Shown piece after piece: positions 10,363 through 20,483 of a stretch of DNA of 64,000 nucleotides; the first letter of the stretch is position 1, and every line of letters starts with the position of its first letter. Origin of the DNA: Prorocentrum cordatum (lineage: Eukaryota > Sar > Dinophyceae > Prorocentrales > Prorocentraceae). The notes beneath the pieces were generated by a model. The model was not told where the DNA came from. It saw only the letters and a program-made list of their open reading frames with translations, and made no database searches. Location: assembly GCA_963575745.1 (NCBI GenBank), contig CAUYUJ010021060.1, positions 562,245 through 626,244 on the forward strand. Direction: 5' to 3'. A program made the position numbers and the translations under genes.

Positions 10363-13300
10363 ATGGAGCAGGAGGACCTGATGAAGTGCGCGGGGCGCGG
10401 CGAGCCCGTTCGTTTTCAGGAGGGCACCATCAGCGCCAGCAGTAAGGGGGCACGCGCCCGCGGCTCCTCACAGGCGCGTACCTGGCACAGGATCGCGGCG
10501 CTGCTTTGGGAGGAGCTGGCCAGCAGGCGTCGCCTGCGGGCGCCGCACCTCGTCTCGAGGGAGCTGACCACGCTGGCGCGGCTGCAGGCCAAGCTCGGCA
10601 AGCTGGCGGCGCAGGACCTGGTCGGCGACATCGGCCTGAACGAGGCCCAGAAGAGGAGCAGGCAGAGGGACTTGGCACGCCAGCTGCGAGCAACGGGCGA
10701 CATGACCTACGGCCAGCTGAAGTCCCTGGAGGCCCACGCCAGGCAGGCCGCCAAGGCTTTCGACTTGAGAGATGCCAAGGGCCGCACCAAGGCCTGGAAG
10801 GAGTGGTCCCAGGAGGCGGTGCGTGGGGGCGCGGGGGCCGCCCACGGTTTCTGCAGGGCTCCGCGGGGCTGGACTGCGGACGTGGAAACCAGTGGGCGGC
10901 CTGCCGGCATCGCGGGCACGTTGGAAGCGCTGAAGACGGAGTACCAGCAGGTGTGGCGACACCAGGAGGAGGACTTCGACCTGGAGGCGATGCTCCCCGA
11001 CGAGCTCCTGGACGCGGCCCCTGGCCCGCCAGCGCCCGACGCCATCCGAGCGGCGGCGAGGGCGTTCAAGGCCGAGACGGCGACGGGGGTGGACAGCCTC
11101 AAGCCGCACCACTTCGGATGGCTCTCCGACCATGGCATCCTCGCGCTCAGCCTGCTGTTCCACCTCATCGAGCTGCGGACGGAGTTCCCGTCGCAGGTGG
11201 CCGAGGTCTTCATTTTCTTTTTGGCCAAGCCCGACGGGGGCTGGCGGCCCATCGGGCTGATCGCCTCCCTGATCCGCCTGCTGGGCAAGATCAGGCACGA
11301 CGAGGCGAAGCGCTGGGAGGCCGCCAGAGACAGGCCCTACTTCTTCGGCGGGGCAGGCAGGTCCTGCGAGGACGCGGTCTGGCTGCAGAGCTTCGATGCG
11401 GACCACGCGAAGACGCTGAACCTGGAGGCCGCGTCCACGCTCCTGGACCTCAGCAAGGCCTACGAGAGGGTCACACACAGGGGGATGGTCCACGCCGCGG
11501 GGAGGGAGGGCTTCCCGCTGAGGAGGGTCAAGATCCTCCTTCGCCTCTACGGAGGCAGGAGGCGCCTCTGCTTGGACCGTTGGATGACGGAGGCCTTCCA
11601 AGTTTACCTGTCGCTGCTGGCGGGCTGCTCCTTTGCCACGACGCTGCTCCGAGTGGTGTTGGTCGAGCCGCTGGACGCGATGTTGGCGTCCTGGCAGATG
11701 GTGCGGCCATACCTCGTGGTCGACGACATCACGTTAGCAGTCTATGCCAAGCGTGCGCAGCTGGAGCACCTGTTGGTCGGGGCCACCCGTGCCCTCTGCG
11801 TGGACCTGGAGGCCATCGGCTTCACCATTTCCTTGACGAAGGGCCAGGTTCTGTGCACCGACCCCGACATCGCCAAGCGAGTCGCCCACAGGCTCAGACG
11901 CTGGAAGTTCACGCACGTGAAGGCCACAAAGAACCTGGGCGTGGACTTCACCATGGCAAAGTCGGCCTCTTGGAGGGTGCTACGGCAGAGGATCGATCGC
12001 CTGAGCCAGAGGGCTGGGCGATACAGAGCCTTGCGCAAGGCGGGGGCCAAGAGGCTCTCGAGGGTTTTCAGGACTGGAGGGTTGGCGTCCATCCTCCACG
12101 GCGCGAGAGTCAGCGGAGTACCCACGAAGACCCTGCAGCGCGCCCGAGCAGTCAACGGCAGGGCCATCTCGGGCGAGATCGGCCAGAGATCCAGGACGTT
12201 ACTCTTCGCCCTACAGGAGGGCAAGGACTGGAAGCACGACCCTGCATACGCGGCGCACGTCCTCCCGTTGAAGGCTTGGGCTCGCGCCGTCTTCCTACGA
12301 GTGCGGCCCCCTGCGGTCTTCAAGCAGGTACTGAAGTGCAGACCAGGCGACTGGGGCGAGGCCACGGGGCCAGCAGGGGCGGTCCGCCTCTCGCTGGAGC
12401 GCATCGGCTGGGAGCTGCTGGACTGGCACCGTTGGAAGGACGACCGCGGGCAGATCCTCGACATGCAGCTGCTCAGCCCGCGGATGGTGGCCAGCCTCGT
12501 CGAGAAGGGGGTCCACCGCCACCTCATGTTGAAGATCGCGAGCCACGAGGGTTTCGAGCACCTCCAGGGCCGCCCGCCCAACCTGGAGCCGTTTAGGACG
12601 GCTCTGGCGGGCATGAGGCGCGCGGGCAGGTCGCAGGAGGCAGCGCTGGTGGAGACGCACATGGCAGGGGGGCTCGTCACGCAGTCCGACCTGTACGGTG
12701 AGAGGGCGGAGCTCAGCCCGCTGTGCCAGTGGTGCGTGGAAGCACCAGGCACGGCGCACCACAGGCTGTTCGCGTGCCCCGCCATCGCCTGCTGGGCGCG
12801 CGACCTGGGCTTCCAGGAGATCGCCGACGCAGGCAGGAGGGCGCCGCAGGACGACCTAGGCCTGGTGAGGGGCCTCGTCAACCTCGGGCTGGACCAAGCC
12901 CCGCCCCCTGGCATGGACGAGCTCTGCCACCGCGCAGGTTGCGCGCGCCGCGGCTTCCTCGAGGGTGTCATCTGCATCGACGGTTCCGCGATGTACCCAG
13001 AGGCCCCGTGCCTGACACGCGCGGGATGGGCAGCAGTGGTGGTGGACGACGTCGGGAACACCGTCGGCGGGCTCTTTGGGCTCACGCCAGGCTGGATCCA
13101 GGAGATCGGCTACGCGGAGCTCTACGCGCTGCGCAGGGTCCTGGAGGAGGTCGGCCCATCGCCCATCACGGTCTATACGGACTGCAAGGGGATCAAGGAC
13201 GACTTCGAGGCAGGTCGGGGACGCTGCTGCGGCCCAGACCACAAGTACGCGGACCTGTGGAGGCGGATCTGGCAGTTGCTCGACGACCTCGGCCCTGGGT

Positions 13301-14028
13301 TCCTCACCGTGACGTGGTTGCCGTCGCACATTTCGTGGGCCAGGGCCAGCGCTGCAGGGGTGCCGTGGCTAGCCTTCGCGGGCAACAGGGAGGCCGACGT
13401 GAAGGCGAAGGAGGGAGCCAGGCTGCACCCCAGGCAGGATCGGCTGAGTGAGTTGAGCCGCCGCCTAGACGTCGCCACCGCGCAAGCAGAGGCCTGGTGT
13501 GGCCACCACGGGGGGATCCTGAAAAGACTCGCCGACCTCGGGTGGCCCGATCGGGGGGCCATCCCTAGGCCCAGGGGCGCGGATCCTGGGACCCTGGCCC
13601 TGGTGGGGCCCGACAGGGGCCACGCCCTGGCCAGGCTCGGTCGAGCCTGGGGCTGTTCGGTCTGTGGGATCCGTCGGGCTACCAGGGCCAGGGTCGTCGC
13701 CAGCGCCTGTCCAGGACTCCCGTGGTTGGTCGCCAGGTCCCACCCGTCCCACAGGCTTTGGGTGGTTCGGGGCGGGGGCGGGCCGGGTCGGAGGTCCTCT
13801 GGGACGGGTGGATGTCTCGTGTTTTGTCGGACTTGCGGGGCCCACGGGAGTCGCCAAGCGAAACTCCTGGCCGACCCCTGCGTCCCGCTGGCCAGGAAGG
13901 GCCGCGACGCGGCTCGCCTGGCCCGCCGCGCCCTCGTGCACCTCAGAGCGGGGCGGGAGCCCCAGACAGGAAGCCGCTGGGGGGCGGTCCCGTTCCCCGT
14001 CTCGAGGGCGGCGGCGAGGTGGGTTTAG
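10363..14028 (+). CDS. Reverse transcriptase-RNase H of a dinoflagellate non-LTR-like element, 5' truncated
   Basis: An RNA-templated DNA polymerase with an RNase H domain. I number from the first in-frame ATG; the frame is open further 5' into the GGA array, so the true N-terminus is unknown and no endonuclease domain is visible. Residues 1-215 look like a basic helical linker. The RT palm carries its first catalytic Asp in LLDLSKAYERV (Asp362) and the second pair in a variant VVDD box (452-455) where F/Y-x-DD is usual. A CX2C...HX5C finger lies at 788-805. RNase H shows the D-E-D-D set: Asp873 (ICIDGS), Glu919 (YAELYAL), Asp940 (YTDCKG) and Asp1012 (NREADVK). The last 130 residues hold CSVC and CRTC pairs with further Cys, a probable extra zinc module. 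The stop is TAG. Recognised with high confidence as a retroelement RT; the exact clade is uncertain. Confidence 0.88.
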   Translation: MEQEDLMKCAGRGEPVRFQEGTISASSKGARARGSSQARTWHRIAALLWEELASRRRLRAPHLVSRELTTLARLQAKLGKLAAQDLVGDIGLNEAQKRSRQRDLARQLRATGDMTYGQLKSLEAHARQAAKAFDLRDAKGRTKAWKEWSQEAVRGGAGAAHGFCRAPRGWTADVETSGRPAGIAGTLEALKTEYQQVWRHQEEDFDLEAMLPDELLDAAPGPPAPDAIRAAARAFKAETATGVDSLKPHHFGWLSDHGILALSLLFHLIELRTEFPSQVAEVFIFFLAKPDGGWRPIGLIASLIRLLGKIRHDEAKRWEAARDRPYFFGGAGRSCEDAVWLQSFDADHAKTLNLEAASTLLDLSKAYERVTHRGMVHAAGREGFPLRRVKILLRLYGGRRRLCLDRWMTEAFQVYLSLLAGCSFATTLLRVVLVEPLDAMLASWQMVRPYLVVDDITLAVYAKRAQLEHLLVGATRALCVDLEAIGFTISLTKGQVLCTDPDIAKRVAHRLRRWKFTHVKATKNLGVDFTMAKSASWRVLRQRIDRLSQRAGRYRALRKAGAKRLSRVFRTGGLASILHGARVSGVPTKTLQRARAVNGRAISGEIGQRSRTLLFALQEGKDWKHDPAYAAHVLPLKAWARAVFLRVRPPAVFKQVLKCRPGDWGEATGPAGAVRLSLERIGWELLDWHRWKDDRGQILDMQLLSPRMVASLVEKGVHRHLMLKIASHEGFEHLQGRPPNLEPFRTALAGMRRAGRSQEAALVETHMAGGLVTQSDLYGERAELSPLCQWCVEAPGTAHHRLFACPAIACWARDLGFQEIADAGRRAPQDDLGLVRGLVNLGLDQAPPPGMDELCHRAGCARRGFLEGVICIDGSAMYPEAPCLTRAGWAAVVVDDVGNTVGGLFGLTPGWIQEIGYAELYALRRVLEEVGPSPITVYTDCKGIKDDFEAGRGRCCGPDHKYADLWRRIWQLLDDLGPGFLTVTWLPSHISWARASAAGVPWLAFAGNREADVKAKEGARLHPRQDRLSELSRRLDVATAQAEAWCGHHGGILKRLADLGWPDRGAIPRPRGADPGTLALVGPDRGHALARLGRAWGCSVCGIRRATRARVVASACPGLPWLVARSHPSHRLWVVRGGGGPGRRSSGTGGCLVFCRTCGAHGSRQAKLLADPCVPLARKGRDAARLARRALVHLRAGREPQTGSRWGAVPFPVSRAAARWV

Positions 14029-14175
14029 TTTGCGAAGTTTTGGCACGGACTCCAAGGGGCCCTCCCGCGCCAGGCTCCCTTGCCTGGCGGGTCCTGGGTC
14101 TGCCGTGGAGTGTTTTGATCCCCGTTCGGGGCCGAGGCTGGTTTGCGGAGCGGACCGCCTTCTGGTAGGAACTAG
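14029..14175. other. 3' flank of the RT frame
   Basis: This short GC-rich stretch follows the stop codon and reaches the next GGA array. No poly(A), terminal repeat or target duplication was seen, so the 3' end of the element is not defined. Confidence 0.4.
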
Positions 14176-14452
14176 AGGAACTAGAGGAGGAGGAGGAGGA
14201 GGAGGAGGAGGAGGAGGAGGAGGGGGGGAGAGGGGGAGAGGGAGGCGGAGGCGGAGGCGGAGGGAGGAGGAGGAGGAGGAGGATGAGGAGGAGGAGGAGG
14301 AGGAGGAAGAGGAGGAGGAGGAGGAGGAGGAGGAGGAGGAGGAGGAGGAGGATGAGGAGGAGGAAGAGGAGGCGGAGGAGGAGGAGGAGGCGGAGGAGGA
14401 GGAGGAGGAGGAGGAGGCGGAGGAGGAGGAGGAGGAGGAGGAGGAGAAGAAT
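14176..14452. repeat. GGA trinucleotide array
   Basis: GGA with occasional GAT, GCG and GAA interruptions. Together with the 9.72-10.27 kb array it brackets the RT frame. Confidence 0.95.
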
Positions 14453-14914
14453 AAGAAGAAGACTAAGACTAATAATAAGACTAAGACGAATAATAATAAT
14501 ACTACTAAGAAGAAGAAAGATAAGAATAATAAGAACAACAATAATAAGCATACTAATAAGAATAATAAGAAGACTAATACGAATAATAAGACGAATAATA
14601 AGAATAATAATACTAAGAATAATAAGAATAAGAAGAATAATAATAATACGAAGACGAAGAAGACGAATAAGAATACGACGAAGACGACGACGACGAAGCC
14701 GAATAAGCAGAAGCATAATCAGAAGACTAATAAGAATTATAAGAAGACGACTAATACTAATAATAATAATCGTAATAAGAAGAATAAGAATAATAAGCAT
14801 ACTAATAATAATACTAATAATGATGATACTATTAATAATAATAATAAAAATAATAATAATACTGATAATAATAACAACAATGATGATAATAATAATATTA
14901 ATAATAATAATAGT
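14453..14914. repeat. Degenerate AAT / AAG trinucleotide array
   Basis: AAT, AAG, ACT and ACG triplets in one phase give the Asn/Lys/Thr, Ile/Arg and Leu/Ile frames seen here. It is strongly A-rich in an otherwise GC-rich region and ends at the assembly gap. Confidence 0.9.
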
Positions 14915-15014
14915 NNNNNNNNNNNNNNNNNNNNNNNNNNNNNNNNNNNNNNNNNNNNNNNNNNNNNNNNNNNNNNNNNNNNNNNNNNNNNNNNNNNNNN
15001 NNNNNNNNNNNNNN
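14915..15014. other. Assembly gap of 100 N
   Basis: Exactly 100 N bases lie inside the repeat, with AAT repeat on the left and AGG repeat on the right. The round number suggests a scaffold gap of unknown true size. Confidence 0.98.
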
Positions 15015-15218
15015 AGGAGGAGGAGGAGAAGGAGGAGCGACGGGCGCCCTGTTTCGGCCTTACTCTCTAGCTCCACTCGCCGCGAACCCCGCGACAGGCC
15101 TCGGGCGGCGCGGGCGAGCGGCCGCCCCCTGTTTTTCTCCGCTTCCTGGCCGTCCGCGAACCGGGTGACCAGCACGCCCTCTCAGATGCCCACCTCTTGT
15201 TACGGGCGGGTGTGAGTG

Positions 15219-15416
15219 TAGGGGAACGAACAATGACATAAACAGAACAACTCGGAGGTCCGCGCAGTTTTCTCGGATCCGCGCTAGACCCCCTTGGCAG
15301 CGCCTCCGACGCCGCCCCTGGTGCGCTCCGCGCGCCAAGGAGGAGGGCCCAGCGCGGATCCGAGAAATCCGTGCGGACCTCCGAGCCTTAGGTTTATGTC
15401 ATTGTTCGTTCCCCTA
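15219..15416. mobile_element. Short terminal-inverted-repeat element (MITE-like), copy 1
   Basis: The 198-bp element begins TAGGGGAACGAACAATGACA and ends with its reverse complement. The outer 25 bases are perfectly inverted, followed by a second inverted block (CTCGGAGGTCCGC) and an inner one (TCTCGGATCCGCGCT), so the whole element can fold into a hairpin. It is flanked by a perfect 5-bp direct repeat, GAGTG, at 15214-15218 and 15417-15421, which I read as the target-site duplication. It encodes nothing, so it would depend on a transposase from elsewhere. The superfamily is not assigned. Confidence 0.8.
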
Positions 15417-15584
15417 GAGTGGGGCGTTACCTGGCCACGAGCGGGGTCTAGCTGGCAGAGGGAGAGTGCGACTTGCTGCACGAGCGGCTCGACTGCCACA
15501 GGCGAGGTGCCACCCGTCTGGACAACTGGAGGTGGGCCTCTGGAGTTCCTCCTGCGAGCCTCGCGCCCTCGAGAGGCGCCCATT

Positions 15585-16235
15585 CACCGCCGCTGGTCCG
15601 TCCACACCGGCAGCCAAACTCCCAGGAAAGGCCTGCCGGTTGAACACGTAGTGGGTGAGGTGGAGGAGGAGGAGGAGGAGGAGGAGGAGGAGGAGGAGGA
15701 GGAGCAGGAGGAGGAGGAGGAGGAGGAGGAGGAGGGAGGGAACGACAGGGCCCAGTGCCAGATGGGCCGCAGGCGCAGGAGCAGGACCTGTATGAGGCGG
15801 CGGAGGGAGGATGCGAAGGCAGGAGACCCTCGACGCCCTGTTTAGGGGAACGAACAATGACATAAACATAACAACTCGGAGGTCCGCGCCTCCGGCGCCG
15901 CCCCTGGCGCGCTCCGCGCGCCAGGGAGGGGGGTCCAGCGCGGATCCAAGAAATTCGCGTGGACCTCCGAGTTTTTATGTTTATGGCATTTGTCGTTCCC
16001 CGAAACAGGGCGTCGAGGGTGTCCTGCCTTCCCATCCTCCCTCCGCCGCCTCATCCAGGTCCTGCTCCTGCGCCTGCGGCCCATCTGGCACTGGGCCCTG
16101 TCGTTCCCTCCGTCCTCCTCCTCCTCCTCCTCCTCCTCCTCCTCCTCCTCCTCCTCCACCTCACCCACTACGTGTTCAACCGGCAGGCCTTTCCTGGGAG
16201 TCTGGCTGCCGGTGTGGACGGACCGGCGGCGGCGT
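15585..16235. repeat. Large palindrome centred on the second TIR element
   Basis: The left arm (about 15585-15890) and right arm (about 15955-16235) are inverted copies of each other: the segment CGGTTGAACACGTAGTGGG, the GGA array (15661-15735) versus TCC array (16111-16157), and the segment ending in CGACGCCCTGTTT all recur in reverse complement. The arms differ by a few substitutions and by GGA copy number. The centre is a TIR element copy, so the inversion appears to be organised around it. The protein frames on the two arms are mirror copies and I do not call them genes. Confidence 0.85.
15844..16001. mobile_element. Short terminal-inverted-repeat element, copy 2
   Basis: It starts AGGGGAACGAACAATGAC, like copy 1, and ends in the inverted GTTTATGGCATTTGTCG-TTCCCC with two differences. 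At about 158 bp it is shorter because the central part is reduced; an inner hairpin (CTGGCGCG-CTC-CGCGCGCCAG) remains. No target duplication is visible because the flanks are themselves inverted copies (palindrome arms). Confidence 0.75.
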
Positions 16236-16366
16236 GGGGCTCCAGAGCCCTCCACCAGTGCCATTGGTCCGCGCATTTTTCTGCGCGGCGCACAGATAGT
16301 GGTGCTCGCAGGCCTGGGTGCCCGAGATGGGGCTTGCAGAGGCCGAGCCGCCGTGCGACACCGGGG

Positions 16367-16416
16367 GGAGGAGGAGGGGGAGGAGGAGGAGGAGGAGGAG
16401 GAGGAGGAGGAGGAGG
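16367..16416. repeat. GGA microsatellite
   Basis: About 16 GGA triplets with two GGGG interruptions on the plus strand. Confidence 0.9.
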
Positions 16417-16419
16417 GGC

Positions 16420-17040
16420 GAGGGAGCCTTCCGAATGCCAGCTCTGCCCCCTGGCGGCCGAGGACGCCCACCATATCTACCCACGCCGATCTTGGCCACT
16501 GGCCAGGCCCATCCTGGGCCCAGGATCGGTGGACAATCTGCTCCCCCCGGCTTCGCCAGGGGGAGGCGCACACACAGGTCCTGGGCCCAGCATTGGCCTG
16601 GCCAGGATCGGCGTGTGCGCGGGTGGGTACTTCTCCACACAGGTGGCCGATCTGCCAACGAGTCCCGCAGTTCTGTCACCAGTGAATGCCGTCACCGCCG
16701 CCTCGGGAAGAGAGTGTGTGTGTGTGTGGATCCAGTTGTCGTCCCCCGACGCCAGGTGACGGCCGTCAGTGCTTGTCGGATCCGGCGGTGGTGGCAAGAC
16801 AAGGCGGTCTCCAGGGGGCCGCGGCATTCGGCCTCTGACACCAGCCGTCCCACACGGGCAGGGGCGCGGGCGAGGAGGGGCCGCCGCGACCCCCCCTCTC
16901 CTTCGCCGCCAGGCGTGCGCAGACGATGGCTCGTCTTTTGTATTTTCTTGCGCCATCGATTGTGCCATGACTCAGCGGTGCGCCTTGCGTGCCCAAAGCC
17001 GAGGGGAGGTCGCCTGGCCCCGTGGCCTGTGATGAATGAG
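16420..17040. other. No defended gene; one possible zinc-finger-like scrap
   Basis: A plus-strand frame just after the GGA array reads CQLCPLAAEDAHHI, a CX2C...HH spacing like the finger seen in the RT at 10.36-14.03 kb, so this may be a relic of a related retroelement. It decays within 40 codons. The rest is GC-rich with no recognisable gene. Confidence 0.25.
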
Positions 17041-17041
17041 A

Positions 17042-17400
17042 TGGACAGTTGTCATGATGGCGGTGATGGTGTTGGTGGTGTCAATGGTAACTCGTATGAG
17101 GACGGTTGTGGTGGTGATGACGACGGGGACGGTGATGACAATCATGCTGGTGATGACGATTCTGGTGGTGATGATGAGGTGGCGATGACGATAATGGTTA
17201 TGATGATGACAGTGGTGCGGCTGATGATGCTGATGGTGATGGTGATGGTGATGGTGATCGTGATGGTGATGTTAATGATGGTTGTGCTGGTGATGGTGAT
17301 AATGATGATGATGCTGGTGATGGTGATGGTGATGAATTTGCTACTGGTGATGACGGTGGTGGTGGTGATGAGGATGAGGTTGAGGAACTTGTGTATTGTA
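17042..17400. repeat. GAT/GGT-rich trinucleotide array
   Basis: GAT, GGT and GTT triplets in phase with moderate decay. The Asp/Gly and Met/Val frames are repeat translations. Confidence 0.85.
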
Positions 17401-17517
17401 AGTAGGAGGAGGAGCAGGACACTGAGGAGGAGAGGAGAAGTGGGAGGAGGCTAGAACAAAAGCCATAACAGGAGTGAAAGGAAGCAGGAGAACGAGCAGG
17501 AGGCGTAGGTGTACAGC

Positions 17518-17561
17518 GGATGGTGATGCTGCTGCTGACGATGATCATCACCATGACGGCA

Positions 17562-17648
<87 letters not shown>

Positions 17649-18720
17649 TTGATGCTGCTGATGATGATGATGATGTTGATGCTGATGACGATCATGATGG
17701 TGATTCTGATGGTGATGAGTGCGACTATGATGATGCTGATGATGAGGACGTGAACAATGGTGATGATGCTGATGGCGATGCTGATGAAGATGATGCTGAT
17801 GGCGATGCTGCTGGTGATGATGATGCTGATGCTCATGATGCTCATGATGCTGATGATGCTGATGATGATGATGGTGGTGATGCTGATGACCGTGATTCTG
17901 ATGATACTGATGGTGACGATGATGATGACACGGATGATGCTGATGATTCAGATGGAGATGTCGATGTTGGTGATGCTGACGATGTTGATGATGATCACGA
18001 TGGGGATCATTATTCCGATTTTTATGATTCTGATGCTGGTGATGCTGATGAGTATGACGAGGGCGATGACGATGCCGGTGGTGGTGGTGTTGTTGCTGAT
18101 GATTATGCTGCGGATGGCGATCATTATGCTGATGACGATGGTGTCGATGCTGAGGATGATGGTGATTCTGATGATGATGAGGATGATGGTGATGCTGATG
18201 ATGATGCTGATGATGCTGATGCTGCTGCTGCTGCTGATGCTGGTGACGGCGATGTTCATGATGATGATGATGATGCTGATGATGCTGCTGCTGATTATGT
18301 TGATGACGATGCTACTGCTGCTGCTGATGATGATAAGGATGATAATAATGATAAGAAAATTAATAATAACAATGATGATGATGATGCTGATGATGATGAT
18401 GATGATGATGCTGATGATGATGACGATGATGATGCTAATGCTGATGCTGATGATGTTGATGATGATGATGATGCTACTGATGATGATGATGATGATGATG
18501 ATGATGACGATGATGCTGATGATGATGATGATGCTGATGATGATGATGCTGATGATGATGATGGTGATGATGATGGTGATGATGATGCTGATGATGATGA
18601 TGATGATGATGCTGTTGATGATGATGCTGCTGATGATGGTAATGACACTGAGGAGGAGGAGGCGGAGGAGGAGGAGGAGGACAAGGAGGAGGGGGAGGAG
18701 GCAGCGGATGAGGACGAGGT
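17518..18720. repeat. Long GAT array ending in GGA
   Basis: About 1.1 kb of GAT triplets with GCT, GTT and GGT variants, changing to GGA at about 18650. The 450-residue Asp-rich frame is the translation of the array: it has no complexity beyond the triplet variants and I reject it as a gene. Confidence 0.95.
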
Positions 18721-18859
18721 CCAGCTGCTACCGCAGCAGCGCGGTAGCGCAGGAAGGAGTTTGAGCTACCCCTTCCAGTCCAGTGCCCTGTCTGAACTGG
18801 CGCGGGGCCTAAGCGCTCTCTCCTAGTCCGCTGCCGCGTCCCCCCCCGATCCCTTATCG

Positions 18860-19150
18860 ATGATGCTTCTGTGGGGCTTCTTCGAGATCCCGTGGGGGCC
18901 TCTTTGGGCCTTCTCAGGGTTCTTTGGGGAGCCCTCCTGGGTTCTGGGGGTCGTTTCGGACGCGACGGTTCTGCGGGGCTCTCCCGAAGCGGCTCGGTTG
19001 AACCATCGCGGGGGCATCTTTGCGAGTCTATGTGCAGTTTTTGAGCCCTCTTGGACCGTCTGGAGGGACTATCGAGCCGTCTCGGGACAGTCGCGAGGCA
19101 TTGATGGGGCCGTCTTGGTCAGTCTTGGGCGCTTCCTTGGGAACAGGGAT
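18860..19150. repeat. TCTTGGG-rich degenerate repeat, copy 2
   Basis: Repeated CTTTGGGG, TCTTGGTC, GTCTTGGG and GGGGCC segments match the style of the 345-745, 40.27-40.6 and 44.64-44.99 kb blocks. No gene is recognised. Confidence 0.45.
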
Positions 19151-19284
19151 GGGTGAGGCGGAGGATGCGGATGAGGCGGGAGAGTAAGAGGAGACGGAAT
19201 ATGCGGATACGAAAAGGAGGACGAGGAGTAGGATACCGAGGAAGAGGAGGATGATAAGGACCAGGGGGAGGAATTGGACATAGA

Positions 19285-19287
<3 letters not shown>

Positions 19288-19338
<51 letters not shown>

Positions 19339-19339
19339 C

Positions 19340-19375
<36 letters not shown>

Positions 19376-19425
19376 GGAGGAGGAGGAGGAGGAGGAGGAG
19401 GATGAGGATGAGGAGGAGGGAGGTG
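19288..19425. repeat. GAT array passing into GGA array
   Basis: About 30 GAT triplets followed in phase by GGA/GAT triplets on the plus strand. Confidence 0.95.
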
Positions 19426-19730
19426 CACAACGGGGAGGAGCTTCCATACTGCCCCCTGCCTGCTCACCGGGGTGCCACATCTGGCTATCCGTCCTGATCT
19501 TCGTCAGCAGGATCTCGTCCGCTCCTGCCACCATCGCATCTCCTCCAGCAGGCGGGCGATCGCAGCATTCGCGAAGGCGCTTCCAGCGAATCACTGCCAG
19601 CCCCAGTCTCTCTTGGGCTGCCGTTGTGGACAAACGTTGGGCAACCGCTTGGCCACTATTGGAGTCTGTGTTTCACCCCGCCGTTGTGTAACCCCTTGGG
19701 GGGCGATTCGGGAAGGGACGATATAGGACG
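19426..19730. other. No recognisable gene
   Basis: Mixed-composition sequence between two GAT arrays. Frames of up to about 84 codons exist on both strands, but none has a recognisable motif. Confidence 0.3.
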
Positions 19731-20050
19731 ATGGGATCCATGCGCATAGTGATGATGGTTAGACTGGCGGTGATGGTGATGAAGATGTTGATAATGACGG
19801 GGGGGAGAGTCGATGATACTGACGCTGATGGTGCTGATGATTATTTGGGCGGTGCTGATGATGATGATTCTGCTGATGCTGATAAATCCAATGCTGATGA
19901 TGTTGTGGTACTTGGGATGCAATGGTGCTGTTGATGAGTACGATGTTTGTATGGTGGTCGTGATGGTGCCGATCCTGATACTGCCGATGGCGATTAATCT
20001 TACAACCATATTGACGATGTCTATGATCACGATGATGGTATGCTGATGGA

Positions 20051-20106
<56 letters not shown>

Positions 20107-20122
20107 CGATGATGCTGTTGAT
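19731..20122. repeat. GAT array, left insertion flank of the LTR element
   Basis: Interrupted GAT/GCT triplets, with a purer run at 20053-20108, end immediately before the left LTR. GAT repeat resumes right of the element at 30.11 kb. Confidence 0.9.
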
Positions 20123-20275
20123 TGAAGTGAAGATACTTTTTCCTCACAAGTGGGCCAGGCAAGCGGTAGCTGCGCACCTGCCCGACTAATGCCCTAAGCA
20201 GCCCTTCCGCTCTCTCGTCGGGGCCGCCAGAGCCGAAAAGGCTCCGGAGGAGCATCGCAAGAGACAACTTCAACA
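20123..20275 (-). repeat. LTR, left copy (3' LTR of a minus-strand element)
   Basis: This 153-bp block is repeated directly at 29954-30106 with four substitutions (each T here and C there) and no gaps. It starts TGAAG and ends CTTCAACA on the plus strand, so it has TG...CA ends. The minus-strand sequence just before it is purine-leaning (GGAGGGAGCTGTGGAGG), a candidate polypurine tract. Confidence 0.9.
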
Positions 20276-20483
20276 CTGCTACCTCCACAGCTCCCTCCAG
20301 AGCCCTGCGGGTACCTCGCCCGGCCGACACCGTCGACCGGGCTCACTGCAGACCAAAATGGCCACCGACGCGCCTTTGATGCGTCCGTGTCTCTGCGAGC
20401 GCCGCTCGCGCAGCGGCACCGCCGCTAGTCCGAGGCCAGACCCTGAGGACCAGAAACGGTCCGGCCCCGCTTGGTGAGCGCCC

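Noticed and set aside
15294-16759. Mutually similar frames on both strands (VHTGSQTPRKGLPVEHVVGE and mirror forms)
   Set aside because: They arise because the palindrome arms are inverted copies of each other; conservation of the frame is a by-product of the duplication.
17474-18826. A 450-residue Asp-rich open frame, and similar long frames at 8635-9099 and 46892-48523
   Set aside because: They are translations of GAT arrays in one phase; the other phases are equally open (Met-rich and Ser-rich on the opposite strand) and nothing beyond triplet variants is encoded.
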